From assembly GCA_000433095.1 (NCBI GenBank), contig HF991463.1:1-64000 (forward strand): a DNA stretch of 64,000 bases, read 5' to 3'. Both the position numbers and the translations under genes were made by a program. Source of the stretch: Clostridium sp. CAG:967 (GTDB lineage Bacteria > Cyanobacteriota > Vampirovibrionia > Gastranaerophilales > Gastranaerophilaceae). The notes under the pieces were generated by a model. That model did not search any database, had not been told where the DNA came from, and worked only from the letters and a program-made list of their open reading frames with translations. The stretch's first letter is position 1; each line of letters opens with the position of its first letter. Shown here piece after piece: positions 50,941 through 59,942 of the stretch.

Positions 50941-51886
50941 ATTGTTGAAAACAATGATTTTTATTTGCAGCTTTTACTTTTATTTTAGGACCCCCGTATT
51001 TGTAATACAAAGCCATAATTTCTTTTGGCGGTTCTACTCCGCCCACAATTGCAGAACCGACTTCTGCTACAAACTCACAAGGTGAAGTTTTTGCGTAGTC
51101 ACCTATAAATTCCCAGTTTGAAATAATTTTTTGAACTTTCGGGGATAAAAATTCTGTAGTTATGCCAGTATCTTTTATTCTCCAGGCTGCCAATTCTTCT
51201 AGTTTGCCCATTTTATAATAATCTTTTTTACTTGAGCAGTTTAAAAAATGTAATCTATGAAAAATCTCATGAAAGACTGTTTGGTTAGGCATTTCATGCA
51301 CATGAGCGTAGTTGATATTGAACTTTTGTAATTGTTTTGATATTTCACAAAGATTTGCTTGACTGGATAATAATTGATCCATTATTTTTAAATAGGAAAG
51401 TATATTAGCAGCATCTTTTTGTGAGAGAATACTAATGTGGTTTGCTATATTGTGACGTATGCAGTTTTCAGAAATGGTTAATATACCATTTTTTGCATCT
51501 ATACAAGCTGCAACTTGCTCAAAAGGTTTCGTTTTTGCAGCTGATGCTGAGCGTGGAATACTTTCTTTGCCGATTATTTTCTTTATGCCTATTGGTGAAT
51601 CTACAGCTTTTTTAATTTGGTGGAAACTTTGCAGGATATAATTTGCCGTATCAAGTGAGATCATATTGAAATCCTTGATACCAAAAGTTTTTCTTGCGTA
51701 TTGTTTAGCTTCTTCCATTGTTTTTAATGGAACAAATTCTTTTGCTTTTTGTGAGAATTGAACAACATCAGCTTCAAGCTTTGGTACAAATTTCAATTCA
51801 CAAATATTAATTTTTACGGGGCTGGCAGCAAGTATACTTTTGCCACCTGTTTTTGTCCAAGCAATAATTTCTTTGCCAAATCGCAT
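50939..51886 (-). CDS. Putative zinc metallopeptidase (HEIFH) protein
   Basis: 315 residues. The motif TVFHEIFHRLHFLN (HExxH) is in the middle (about 211-224), followed by a basic Tyr/Lys region and CEFVAEVGSAIVGG, whose Glu may be the third zinc ligand, as in gluzincin-like proteins. The N-terminal 200 residues are helical and unrecognised. No signal peptide. HExxH with a downstream E in a helix is typical of small zincins, including toxin- and phage-head-linked ones, but no partner is seen here. Long AT-rich gap upstream. Confidence 0.65.
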   Translation of the reverse strand: MRFGKEIIAWTKTGGKSILAASPVKINICELKFVPKLEADVVQFSQKAKEFVPLKTMEEAKQYARKTFGIKDFNMISLDTANYILQSFHQIKKAVDSPIGIKKIIGKESIPRSASAAKTKPFEQVAACIDAKNGILTISENCIRHNIANHISILSQKDAANILSYLKIMDQLLSSQANLCEISKQLQKFNINYAHVHEMPNQTVFHEIFHRLHFLNCSSKKDYYKMGKLEELAAWRIKDTGITTEFLSPKVQKIISNWEFIGDYAKTSPCEFVAEVGSAIVGGVEPPKEIMALYYKYGGPKIKVKAANKNHCFQQ

Positions 51887-52274
51887 ATAAAATATTCCTA
51901 AATTTTCCCTATATTTATATAAAGTATTTCTCTTATAAAAAATTTGCTAATTGTTACAAAATATATATCCTTCATCCGTATTCGCAAATCTTGCCTGCCC
52001 TCCCGCAAGGTGCGAGGGAAAATAACCAAACCGACAGTCTGTTAAACTATTGAAATTAGGGAATTTTGGACCTGTTTAGTATAATTGTTCTTATCATTAC
52101 GAAATATTAGTTAAAATTAGTTTTAATAATAATTGTGTTCATGATAGTATTTATTTGATAAGAATATCTTAACATATTATCTGTTTGTTGTTATGGAAAA
52201 TTTTTTGACAAGCTTGAAGAATAAGCAGGAGAGAATGTTTAGAGTTTTTCTTATGGTAATCGGAGGATTTAGAA
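51887..52274. other. 388-nt gap before the glycan operon
   Basis: AT-rich apart from a GC-rich stretch at 51990-52040 (GCCTGCCCTCCCGCAAGG, GTGCGAGGG) that can form CCCTC/GAGGG. It should hold the promoter of the glycan operon; I see no convincing hexamers and no ORF. Confidence 0.4.
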
Positions 52275-53780
52275 ATGACTAAGATTATTATTCAGGCAGG
52301 CGGTAAAGGTACAAGATTAGAGGGATTGACAAGAAATAAACCGAAATGTTTAGTTCCTGTAAATAATCTGCCTATATTGTTTTATGCTTTTAAAAAGTTT
52401 CCCAGTGCTGAATTTACAATAATTGCCGATTACAAAACAGATGTTTTGGAAAAGTATCTTGAAAGTTTTGGCAGTGAATATAATTATAAGATTGTTAAAA
52501 CTCATAAGAAAGGTACCGCTTCAGGTATTAAAGAAGCTGTCAGCCATTTTTCGGATGACGAACAATTCATGATTTTATGGTGTGATTTGATATTGTCTGA
52601 AAATTTTGAAATCCCTGAAACTAAAGGTAATTTTGTCGGAATTTCAAAAGAATTTGAATGCCGCTGGTCTTTTGATAAAAATGAATTTATACATGAACCA
52701 TCGGTCGAAAAAGGTGTTGCCGGTTTGTTTATATTTGAAAATAAGAAGTATTTGGAAAATATTCCTGAAGAAGGAGCTCTTGTGCCATGGTTGAAAACTC
52801 AAAATATAAACTTTAAAGAGCTTCCTCTATACGGGTCAAAGGAAATTGGAACTATGCTGTCATATTCTGAAAACAACGAATGTACAAAAAGATGGAGGCC
52901 GTTCAATTCTATGAAGTTTGACGGTGATATTGTTATTAAAGAAGGTATTAACGAGCAGGGAAGAAAAATCGCTGTTGATGAAAGAGCCTGGTATAAGTTT
53001 GTAAAAGATAAAGGATATGAATTTATTCCTGAGATTTATGAGTATGAACCTTTAAAAATGAAAAAGGTTCAGGGTAAAAATATTTATGAATACGATTGCC
53101 TGACAAGAAGTCAAAAAGAGGAAATCCTGCTAAATATTATCGAAGCTCTTGAAACTTTGCATAACCTTGTTCCTGCACAGCCTGCAAATATTGAAGATAC
53201 AAAAATGAACTATATACATAAAACTTTTGAAAGATTGTCAAAAATTGAAAAATTAGTTCCTTTTGCAGATAAAGAATTCATAAGAATAAACGGGCATTAT
53301 TACAAGAATGTATTCTTTGACAAAGAAAATTTCACTAATATTTTAGAAAAGATGATGCCGAAAGAATTTAAATTAATTCACGGTGACTGTACTTTTTCTA
53401 ATTTGATGTTTGATACATTCAATATGAAAACAATTTTGATAGATCCGAGAGGATATTTTGGCAAAACAAAATTATACGGTGATGTAGACTATGATTGGGC
53501 TAAACTTTATTATTCACTGAAAGGTAATTATGACCAGTTTAATCGTAAGAAATTTACGCTGGATATTAAAGAAAAAGAGGTTGAATTAGCTATAAAACCT
53601 AACAATTGGGAAGATATGGAAGAATTTTTCTTTGACAATATTCCGAACATTGATAAAAATAAAATTAAAGCTTTGCATAGTGTTATTTGGTTGTCGCTGA
53701 CAACTTATGCGTGGGAAGATTATGATTCAATTTGTGGCGCATTTTACAACGGAATAATGCTTGCGGGAGAAATGTTATAA
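52275..53780 (+). CDS. Sugar/choline nucleotidyltransferase fused to phosphotransferase
   Basis: 501 residues. N-terminal nucleotidyltransferase (about 1-230): IIQAGGKGTRLEGLTRNKPKCLVPVNNLPIL and ILWCDLIL. C-terminal choline/aminoglycoside kinase-like domain (about 240-500): FKLIHGDCTFSNLMFD (Brenner HxDxxxxN) and ILIDPRG. The two activities in one chain suggest phosphorylation and then CTP- or NTP-activation of a small alcohol or sugar for a surface glycan. First gene of the operon; 1 nt before the HAD gene. Confidence 0.85.
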   Translation: MTKIIIQAGGKGTRLEGLTRNKPKCLVPVNNLPILFYAFKKFPSAEFTIIADYKTDVLEKYLESFGSEYNYKIVKTHKKGTASGIKEAVSHFSDDEQFMILWCDLILSENFEIPETKGNFVGISKEFECRWSFDKNEFIHEPSVEKGVAGLFIFENKKYLENIPEEGALVPWLKTQNINFKELPLYGSKEIGTMLSYSENNECTKRWRPFNSMKFDGDIVIKEGINEQGRKIAVDERAWYKFVKDKGYEFIPEIYEYEPLKMKKVQGKNIYEYDCLTRSQKEEILLNIIEALETLHNLVPAQPANIEDTKMNYIHKTFERLSKIEKLVPFADKEFIRINGHYYKNVFFDKENFTNILEKMMPKEFKLIHGDCTFSNLMFDTFNMKTILIDPRGYFGKTKLYGDVDYDWAKLYYSLKGNYDQFNRKKFTLDIKEKEVELAIKPNNWEDMEEFFFDNIPNIDKNKIKALHSVIWLSLTTYAWEDYDSICGAFYNGIMLAGEML

Positions 53781-53781
53781 G

Positions 53782-54147
53782 ATGATTGAACTATCGCCAT
53801 TAGCTAAAACATGGATACTGGATGTTGACGGTACTATTGTAAAACATAACGGTCATTTAAAAGGCGGTGATGTTTTGTTAGAAGGAGTAAAAGATTTTTA
53901 CTCCAGAATATCCGATGAAGATAAAGTCATTCTTTTAACAGCAAGAAAAGATGAATATCTTGAAGATTTAAAGATGTTTTTGCATAAAAATAATATCAGA
54001 TATGATTATATTCTTACAGATATGCCTTTTGGCGAGAGAATTCTTGTAAATGACAGAAAACCGAGCGGTTTAAATACTGCTTATGCTATCAATAAAGATA
54101 GAGATGATAAGTTAAATATTGAATTCGCAATTAATGAGGATTTGTAG
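53782..54147 (+). CDS. HAD-like phosphatase
   Basis: 121 residues. WILDVDGTIVKH (motif I DxDGT), ILLTARKDEY (motif II T), and GERILVNDRKPSG (motif IV D). ATG 53782 is 1 nt after the upstream stop; the frame reaches back to 53761 within that gene. It may dephosphorylate or proofread the activated intermediate of the preceding enzyme. Confidence 0.82.
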   Translation: MIELSPLAKTWILDVDGTIVKHNGHLKGGDVLLEGVKDFYSRISDEDKVILLTARKDEYLEDLKMFLHKNNIRYDYILTDMPFGERILVNDRKPSGLNTAYAINKDRDDKLNIEFAINEDL

Positions 54148-54210
54148 TCGTATGTCAGTCGAGTTTTTTATAATTACAAATAGATATAGAGAATTTCAAG
54201 GAGTTTATCT

Positions 54211-55449
54211 GTGAAAATATTTGGAAAGCAAAAAACAGGTAACACAATTACTTTCAGATTTCTTGGTATTGTTTTGTATAAAAAGACTATGGAATATACA
54301 ATTTATGATTCAACTCATATTGTAAAATCTTTCGAGTCCTATGCAGGCGGCTTATTACAAATACACAAAGAAAAAAGAAATTTTGGTTATTATATAGAAA
54401 AAAACATTTTGTTATCAGGTATTTCTGTTTGCAAAAAGGTCGAACATGGGAATGTTAAGACAAAATATTTTTGCGGCAGAATAGTAAAACAAAAATCAAA
54501 TATTGATGAGTTAAAAAAGACTTGTTTAAATTATTTTGATAAAAAATACGATGATATTTACGTTTTAAATGCGAACAGCGGTGAAATTTATTTATTTTTA
54601 TCACATGTTTTTGATGCATTTATAAAAAAGAATGGCAGTAAAAATCCTTTATTGGTTGCTACGAAAAAATATCATTTAGAAATAGTAAAAATGATTTGTC
54701 CTGAAATCCCTGTTATTTATCTTGATAACCCCTGTATAAAACTTAAGGACGATTGCACTGTAATCGACAATTTTCGATTCTTTGTAATATTTTCTGATAT
54801 TTATTTCAGAACAATTGAGTACAATATAAAGAATAATCCTGTAGGAGAATATCATTACTTTTCTTCAATTATTAAACATGCGGGGGTTTCAGAAAAAGAT
54901 TTGAAAATGCGTAAAGCAATAGTGCCGGCAGATAGCGAAAAATCAATGTTAGAAAAAGTTTCTGAGACGGGGCTTAATATAGATAATTTTGTTATAATTG
55001 CTCCTGAAGCTAAATCGTGTGAACTTGTTGATAATCAGTTTTGGATTGATTTGATTAATGGTTACCGCAATGCAAATTACGATATATATGTTAATTTGGC
55101 GGACAACATCGTTGATTTGACCGGTGTAGAGTATAAAAGTTGTTTTCTGACATATTCCGAACTTTTTGCACTCGCACGGAAAGCTAAGAAAATAGTTTCT
55201 TTAAGAAGCGGTTTAACAGAATTTTTATTACAGACTAATGTTCCTACAGATGTTTTATATACAAAATTCCGTATGCGTCCGATTTTTAAAGATATGCCGG
55301 TAGAACACGTAATGTCAGGATTTGGTATTGAAAAAATTAAGGATGTAAATTTGAATAAAGTAAGAGAATTTAACGTAGAAAAATATGATAATTCTTCTTT
55401 ACTGAAAGAAATTTTAAACATTAAGGAAAATCATTTATGCCAAAAATAA
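54211..55449 (+). CDS. Glycan-cluster protein with GT-B-like C-terminus
   Basis: 412 residues from GTG 54211, RBS CAAGGAG. N-terminus has the cluster motif (ITFRFLGIVLYKK). The middle is unrecognised. The C-terminal part (FALARKAKKIVSLRSGLTEFLLQTNVPTDVLYTKF) resembles a GT-B/GT9-type nucleotide-sugar-binding domain, as does SPRSGFTDIMHELGEKL in the protein at 59942. Probably a glycosyltransferase or related protein. Overlaps the next gene by 13 nt. Confidence 0.6.
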   Translation: MKIFGKQKTGNTITFRFLGIVLYKKTMEYTIYDSTHIVKSFESYAGGLLQIHKEKRNFGYYIEKNILLSGISVCKKVEHGNVKTKYFCGRIVKQKSNIDELKKTCLNYFDKKYDDIYVLNANSGEIYLFLSHVFDAFIKKNGSKNPLLVATKKYHLEIVKMICPEIPVIYLDNPCIKLKDDCTVIDNFRFFVIFSDIYFRTIEYNIKNNPVGEYHYFSSIIKHAGVSEKDLKMRKAIVPADSEKSMLEKVSETGLNIDNFVIIAPEAKSCELVDNQFWIDLINGYRNANYDIYVNLADNIVDLTGVEYKSCFLTYSELFALARKAKKIVSLRSGLTEFLLQTNVPTDVLYTKFRMRPIFKDMPVEHVMSGFGIEKIKDVNLNKVREFNVEKYDNSSLLKEILNIKENHLCQK

Positions 55450-56531
55450 CAGTTATATTACCTGTATATAATTCGCAAAAATTTATAGAACAATGTCTTA
55501 ACAGTATTGTTAATCAGAGCTTAAAAGACATTGAAATTATATGCATAAATGATTTTTCTCAAGATAATTCCTGGGATATTGTCAAAAATTTTGCTCAAAA
55601 TGACAGCAGATTTGTTTTGATTGAAAACAGTGAAAATAAAAAACAGGGATATTGCAGAAATTTGGGTGTTGTTAAAGCAAAATCACCTTATATTCATTTT
55701 ATTGATTCTGATGATTGGATTAATGATTTAGATTTTTATAAAAATGTGTATGAAGAAATTGTAAACAGTGATATTGATATATATGTTTTCAATTACTATG
55801 AATATCATAATGATATAAACATCTTAGTTGAAGATGAAAAATGTAAACGTTTTCCGTTTTTATACGATAAATTTAAAATGGATACATCTTTAAAAGTTAA
55901 AGCATCAGAAATTATTCTTTCCGGTATGGCATGGGATAAAGTTTATAAAAAAGATTTTCTGATTAATAATAATATAGTTTTTGCAGAAGGTGTGTATTGG
56001 GAAGATATTTTATTTAATTTTCTCTTAAAAATCAGTTCTCCAAAAATAAGAATAACTGACAAGAAATATATTGTTTACAGATTAAATGCAGAAAATTCTA
56101 CTACAACAAACATTTTAGGAATTTGTAAAGATAGTATAAGGATGGCATATATTTCTAAAGAAATGTTGGAAAAGAACGGTTTAATTAAGAAATATAAAAA
56201 AGAATTTATAGAAAATTATCTTTGTACAATATATTTTGATATTTTAAGAAGAGTAAAAGAGAAATCTTATTTAAAATTTTTGTTGATGAAAACTGATATT
56301 AAAAAGTTTTTTAATTCACTTAATCTAACCTCAAATGATTTGGAAATGTTCAGGAATTATAATGAAGGATTATGTGATTTATTACAAGAGCTTATGAAAA
56401 GTAATTTGTATATAGACTTGTTTAAGTACATTATCAGACTTATTTTTTCAGTACGAAATACAGATAATAAGAAATTTAAGATAGTTACAATTTTAGGAAT
56501 TAAGCTAAAATTCAGGAGGGGAAATGCCTAA
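55437..56531 (+). CDS. Family 2 glycosyltransferase A
   Basis: 364 residues. GT-A: ITVILPVYNSQKFIEQCLNS, IICINDFSQDNS, KQGYCRNLGVVKAKSPYIHFIDSDDW. Near the C-terminus: LIFSVRN then KIVTILGIKLKFRRG, the shared cluster motif. Overlaps its neighbours by 13 and 8 nt. Confidence 0.93.
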   Translation: MPKITVILPVYNSQKFIEQCLNSIVNQSLKDIEIICINDFSQDNSWDIVKNFAQNDSRFVLIENSENKKQGYCRNLGVVKAKSPYIHFIDSDDWINDLDFYKNVYEEIVNSDIDIYVFNYYEYHNDINILVEDEKCKRFPFLYDKFKMDTSLKVKASEIILSGMAWDKVYKKDFLINNNIVFAEGVYWEDILFNFLLKISSPKIRITDKKYIVYRLNAENSTTTNILGICKDSIRMAYISKEMLEKNGLIKKYKKEFIENYLCTIYFDILRRVKEKSYLKFLLMKTDIKKFFNSLNLTSNDLEMFRNYNEGLCDLLQELMKSNLYIDLFKYIIRLIFSVRNTDNKKFKIVTILGIKLKFRRGNA

Positions 56532-57585
56532 AATTTCTATAATAATACCTGTTTATAATGTTGAAAAATATTTGTCAATTTGTTTGGATAGTATATTAGC
56601 TCAGAGCTTCACTGATTTTGAAGTGATATGTATAAATGACGGATCTGACGATAAATCTTTGGAAATTCTAAATGAATATAAGAATAAGGATAGTCGTATA
56701 AGAGTTATCAGTCAGGAAAATGCAGGAGTTTCCGCTGCAAGAAACAGAGGTTTGAATGTTGCCAATGGGGAATATATTTCGTTTGTAGACCCTGATGATT
56801 GGATAGAACCTGACTGTTATGAAATTGCTTATAATAAAGCTGTAAACACAAATGCCGATATGTTGTTTTTTGGAGCAAAATATGTAACCGATGAGATAGT
56901 AGAAGAAAAAAACTTAAAAAGTCTGTATATATGTTTAGAAGAAAATGATAATTTAAATGAAATGATACATATAACACACACAATATGGAATAAACTATTT
57001 AAAAATTCATTTTTGAAAAAACATAATATAAAGTTTGCAGAAAATCTGAAAATTGCTGAAGATGGTGTATTTAATTATTTTTGTATATTGTCAAATCCTA
57101 ACATAGTTTTTCTTCCTGTATCTTTATATAACCACAGAATTTCTAGAGATAACTCGTTAACTACTCAGATTACACCCATTCATGATATTGAAGCATGCAA
57201 ATATTTAATAAATACTGAAATATTTGCAAATGCAGCATATAAGTATAAAGTAATGGCATTACAAAAATTTATTATGAACATGTTATGGTGGGCAAAACAG
57301 CCCAGAGCACGCTGGAATATATTCAAAAACAGAAAAGCCATAAATGAATTTAAAAATTATGTAATTGCTAATGTAGGAATAGATATTCTTATAGAATGTT
57401 TTAATTATCAAGAATTGAAAGATTTTTGTAACCCAAATTATTTAGCAAAATTATTTTCGGTTAAAAACACTTATTTTGATGGACAAAAAATAAAAATTGT
57501 TAATATATTAGGCATAAAAATTAAAATTGAAATAGGTAAGAAAAATAACAGCTTAAATAAGAAAGAAAGCTTGGAGGAAGTATGA
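56524..57585 (+). CDS. Family 2 glycosyltransferase B
   Basis: 353 residues. ISIIIPVYNVEKYLSICLDS, VICINDGSDDKS, AGVSAARNRGLNVANGEYISFVDPDDW. C-terminal motif LFSVKN then KIVNILGIKIKIE, followed by a short basic/acidic tail. ATGA overlap with the next gene. Confidence 0.93.
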   Translation: MPKISIIIPVYNVEKYLSICLDSILAQSFTDFEVICINDGSDDKSLEILNEYKNKDSRIRVISQENAGVSAARNRGLNVANGEYISFVDPDDWIEPDCYEIAYNKAVNTNADMLFFGAKYVTDEIVEEKNLKSLYICLEENDNLNEMIHITHTIWNKLFKNSFLKKHNIKFAENLKIAEDGVFNYFCILSNPNIVFLPVSLYNHRISRDNSLTTQITPIHDIEACKYLINTEIFANAAYKYKVMALQKFIMNMLWWAKQPRARWNIFKNRKAINEFKNYVIANVGIDILIECFNYQELKDFCNPNYLAKLFSVKNTYFDGQKIKIVNILGIKIKIEIGKKNNSLNKKESLEEV

Positions 57586-59942
57586 GTAAAATCTCTATAG
57601 TAGTACCTGTATATAATGTAGAAAATTATCTTTCAAGATGTTTAAACAGTTTGTTAAATCAAACCTTAAAAGATATTGATATAATATGTGTAAATGATGG
57701 TTCAACTGACAGCTCAGTAGAAATTCTTAAAGATTTTGCCAATAAAGACAGCAGAATTAAAATTATAAACAAAGAAAACGGCGGATTGTCATCTGCACGA
57801 AACTATGGCATGAAATATGTAACAACCGATTATGTAGGTTTTGTAGATTCCGATGATTGGGTAGAGCCTGATACTTATGAACTTGCATTGGCAGCAATGG
57901 AAAAGAATAATGTTGATTTTGTTTCCTGGGGTGCAAAAATCGTTGTGGAAAATATCGATGAAGATAATATTGGTGTGGTTTTAGCAAAAGATTATCATAA
58001 TATTAAAAATGTAGGTTATAAAGAAATTAATGATTCGATTCTATGCAGGACAACCGTTACTGTTTGGAATAAATTATTTAAGACTGAAATTATTAAAGAT
58101 AATAATCTTACTTTTCCAAACGGTTTAATTTATGAAGATAATGAATTTTTCTTAAAATATGCAATTTATTGTAAAAGTGCATATTATATCGACAAATATT
58201 TATATAATTATTTACAACGTTCTAATTCTATTATAGGAAATATGTGTACTAAAAAGTCTAATAAGGCTTTAGATTATATAAAAATTTATGAAAATATTTA
58301 TAAATATTATGAGAGTTTCAATTTATTAGATAAGCATAAAGATTTAATTTCAAATAAATTTAACAGTATAATGTGGAATGCTTATAGCCATTGTCAAGAT
58401 AAAAAGCTTGTGAAAAAGAAATTAAGAGAGCTTGCTAAAAGTTTGGATAATGATATTTTGCAAAATGAAAATATTCATTTAATCAAAAAAAATAAATTCC
58501 ATAAAATAAATAATTTGAATGTGTCAAAAATAGATTTTGGCAATAGATTGTTGGGTTTTGAGGAAAAACGTGATAAAATCATTTTCAAACTTTTGGGAAT
58601 AAAAATTTCATTAAAAAAACAAATGATTTTTTCTAAGAAAAAAGAAAACAATAAAAAGATATTCAGGATATTAGGAATAAAATTTACGTTCAAAGATAAA
58701 AAAGCTGTATTAGATAACAGATTTAATGATTTGTACTATAAATTAAATCAACAAAAAATTGCATTTGATAAAGATATTGAAAATAATTTGGAGTTAACAA
58801 AATACTTCATGGAAGATAAACTTTTGTCAGATGCTAAGAATAATCAATTTAAAGGCAGATATCCTGATTTTGACAATAAAATCAAAGAATATGTAAAAGA
58901 TTTTGATAAATTCTATTTCTATCCGAATGTCGGTAATATGGGCGACGGTATTATTGCCGAAGCAGAATATCAAATTTTAAATAACGGTAAATATAATTAC
59001 AGCATTGTTGATAATTACTCCGGGCAATCTTTTGCACCGTGTGAAGATTATAATCTTGTATACGGCGGAGGCGGACTTTTCGTAAAATATTGGAATTATC
59101 AAAAAGTCTTAGATATTTTTAGAGATAAAAATCTCAAAAAATGTGTTGTACTGCCATCAAGTTTTTTTGAATGTGATGATGTTCTTGAATGCTTTGATGA
59201 AAGATTTACGGTATTTTGCCGTGAAGAATTCAGCTATAAATACTGTATCTCTAAAAATAACAGAGCAAAATTTATTCAGGCAGATGATATGGCATTTTCT
59301 TTAAACCTTGATTTGCAGGAAAAATACGATGTTCAAAAAATTAAAGAGAATATTCAATATTTAAGCAATAAGGATTTATCGGTTCTTGTTAATATAATTT
59401 ATCCTAAAATAAAAAAGTTATACCAAAACGTGCAGTGTGCATTGAATGAAAAAACTGTAATAAATTCAAATAAAGTCAGAATAGGATATTTATTACGCAC
59501 TGATGCAGAAAAGAAGTCAGAAAAAACAGCTTTTCCAAGTATGGATTTATCAATTTTTGCGAACAGCCCTTGCACTGATACCGGAGTTGTAGGTCTTATT
59601 TCAAGAGTATTTATTGAAACTTTAAATTCATTTGATATTATTATAACAGACAGATTACATATAGGTTTGGTTTCTTCCCTTTTGGGAAAAGAAGTTTATC
59701 TTTTAGATAATTCTTACAAAAAAGTTTCCGGAATTTATGAGTATTCAATGCAATCATACAAAAATACACATATAATATCATCAGTTAATGATATAAGTAT
59801 AGATAACCTGAAAACAAAAACTTCCAAAGCAGATCTGAATATTTTAAATAATACATTTAATATCGAAAAGTTTTTCAACTTATATCTCAGCAAACTTAAA
59901 TATGAAAAAACAATTAAAAATACAATATGGAGTGTAAAATAA
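57582..59942 (+). CDS. Glycosyltransferase 2 fused to polysaccharide pyruvyltransferase
   Basis: 786 residues. Residues about 1-330: GT2 (ISIVVPVYNVENYLSRCLNS, GLSSARNYGMKYVTTDYVGFVDSDDW). Middle: two copies of the cluster motif (IIFKLLGIKISLKK, then KIFRILGIKFTFKD). Residues about 430-780: polysaccharide pyruvyltransferase/WcaK-like domain (YPNVGNMGDGIIAEAEYQIL, LVYGGGGLFVKYW, VVLPSSFFECDD, ITDRLHIGLVSSLLGKEVYL). It would add a sugar and a pyruvate ketal to the same glycan. Overlaps both neighbours. Confidence 0.9.
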   Translation: MSKISIVVPVYNVENYLSRCLNSLLNQTLKDIDIICVNDGSTDSSVEILKDFANKDSRIKIINKENGGLSSARNYGMKYVTTDYVGFVDSDDWVEPDTYELALAAMEKNNVDFVSWGAKIVVENIDEDNIGVVLAKDYHNIKNVGYKEINDSILCRTTVTVWNKLFKTEIIKDNNLTFPNGLIYEDNEFFLKYAIYCKSAYYIDKYLYNYLQRSNSIIGNMCTKKSNKALDYIKIYENIYKYYESFNLLDKHKDLISNKFNSIMWNAYSHCQDKKLVKKKLRELAKSLDNDILQNENIHLIKKNKFHKINNLNVSKIDFGNRLLGFEEKRDKIIFKLLGIKISLKKQMIFSKKKENNKKIFRILGIKFTFKDKKAVLDNRFNDLYYKLNQQKIAFDKDIENNLELTKYFMEDKLLSDAKNNQFKGRYPDFDNKIKEYVKDFDKFYFYPNVGNMGDGIIAEAEYQILNNGKYNYSIVDNYSGQSFAPCEDYNLVYGGGGLFVKYWNYQKVLDIFRDKNLKKCVVLPSSFFECDDVLECFDERFTVFCREEFSYKYCISKNNRAKFIQADDMAFSLNLDLQEKYDVQKIKENIQYLSNKDLSVLVNIIYPKIKKLYQNVQCALNEKTVINSNKVRIGYLLRTDAEKKSEKTAFPSMDLSIFANSPCTDTGVVGLISRVFIETLNSFDIIITDRLHIGLVSSLLGKEVYLLDNSYKKVSGIYEYSMQSYKNTHIISSVNDISIDNLKTKTSKADLNILNNTFNIEKFFNLYLSKLKYEKTIKNTIWSVK

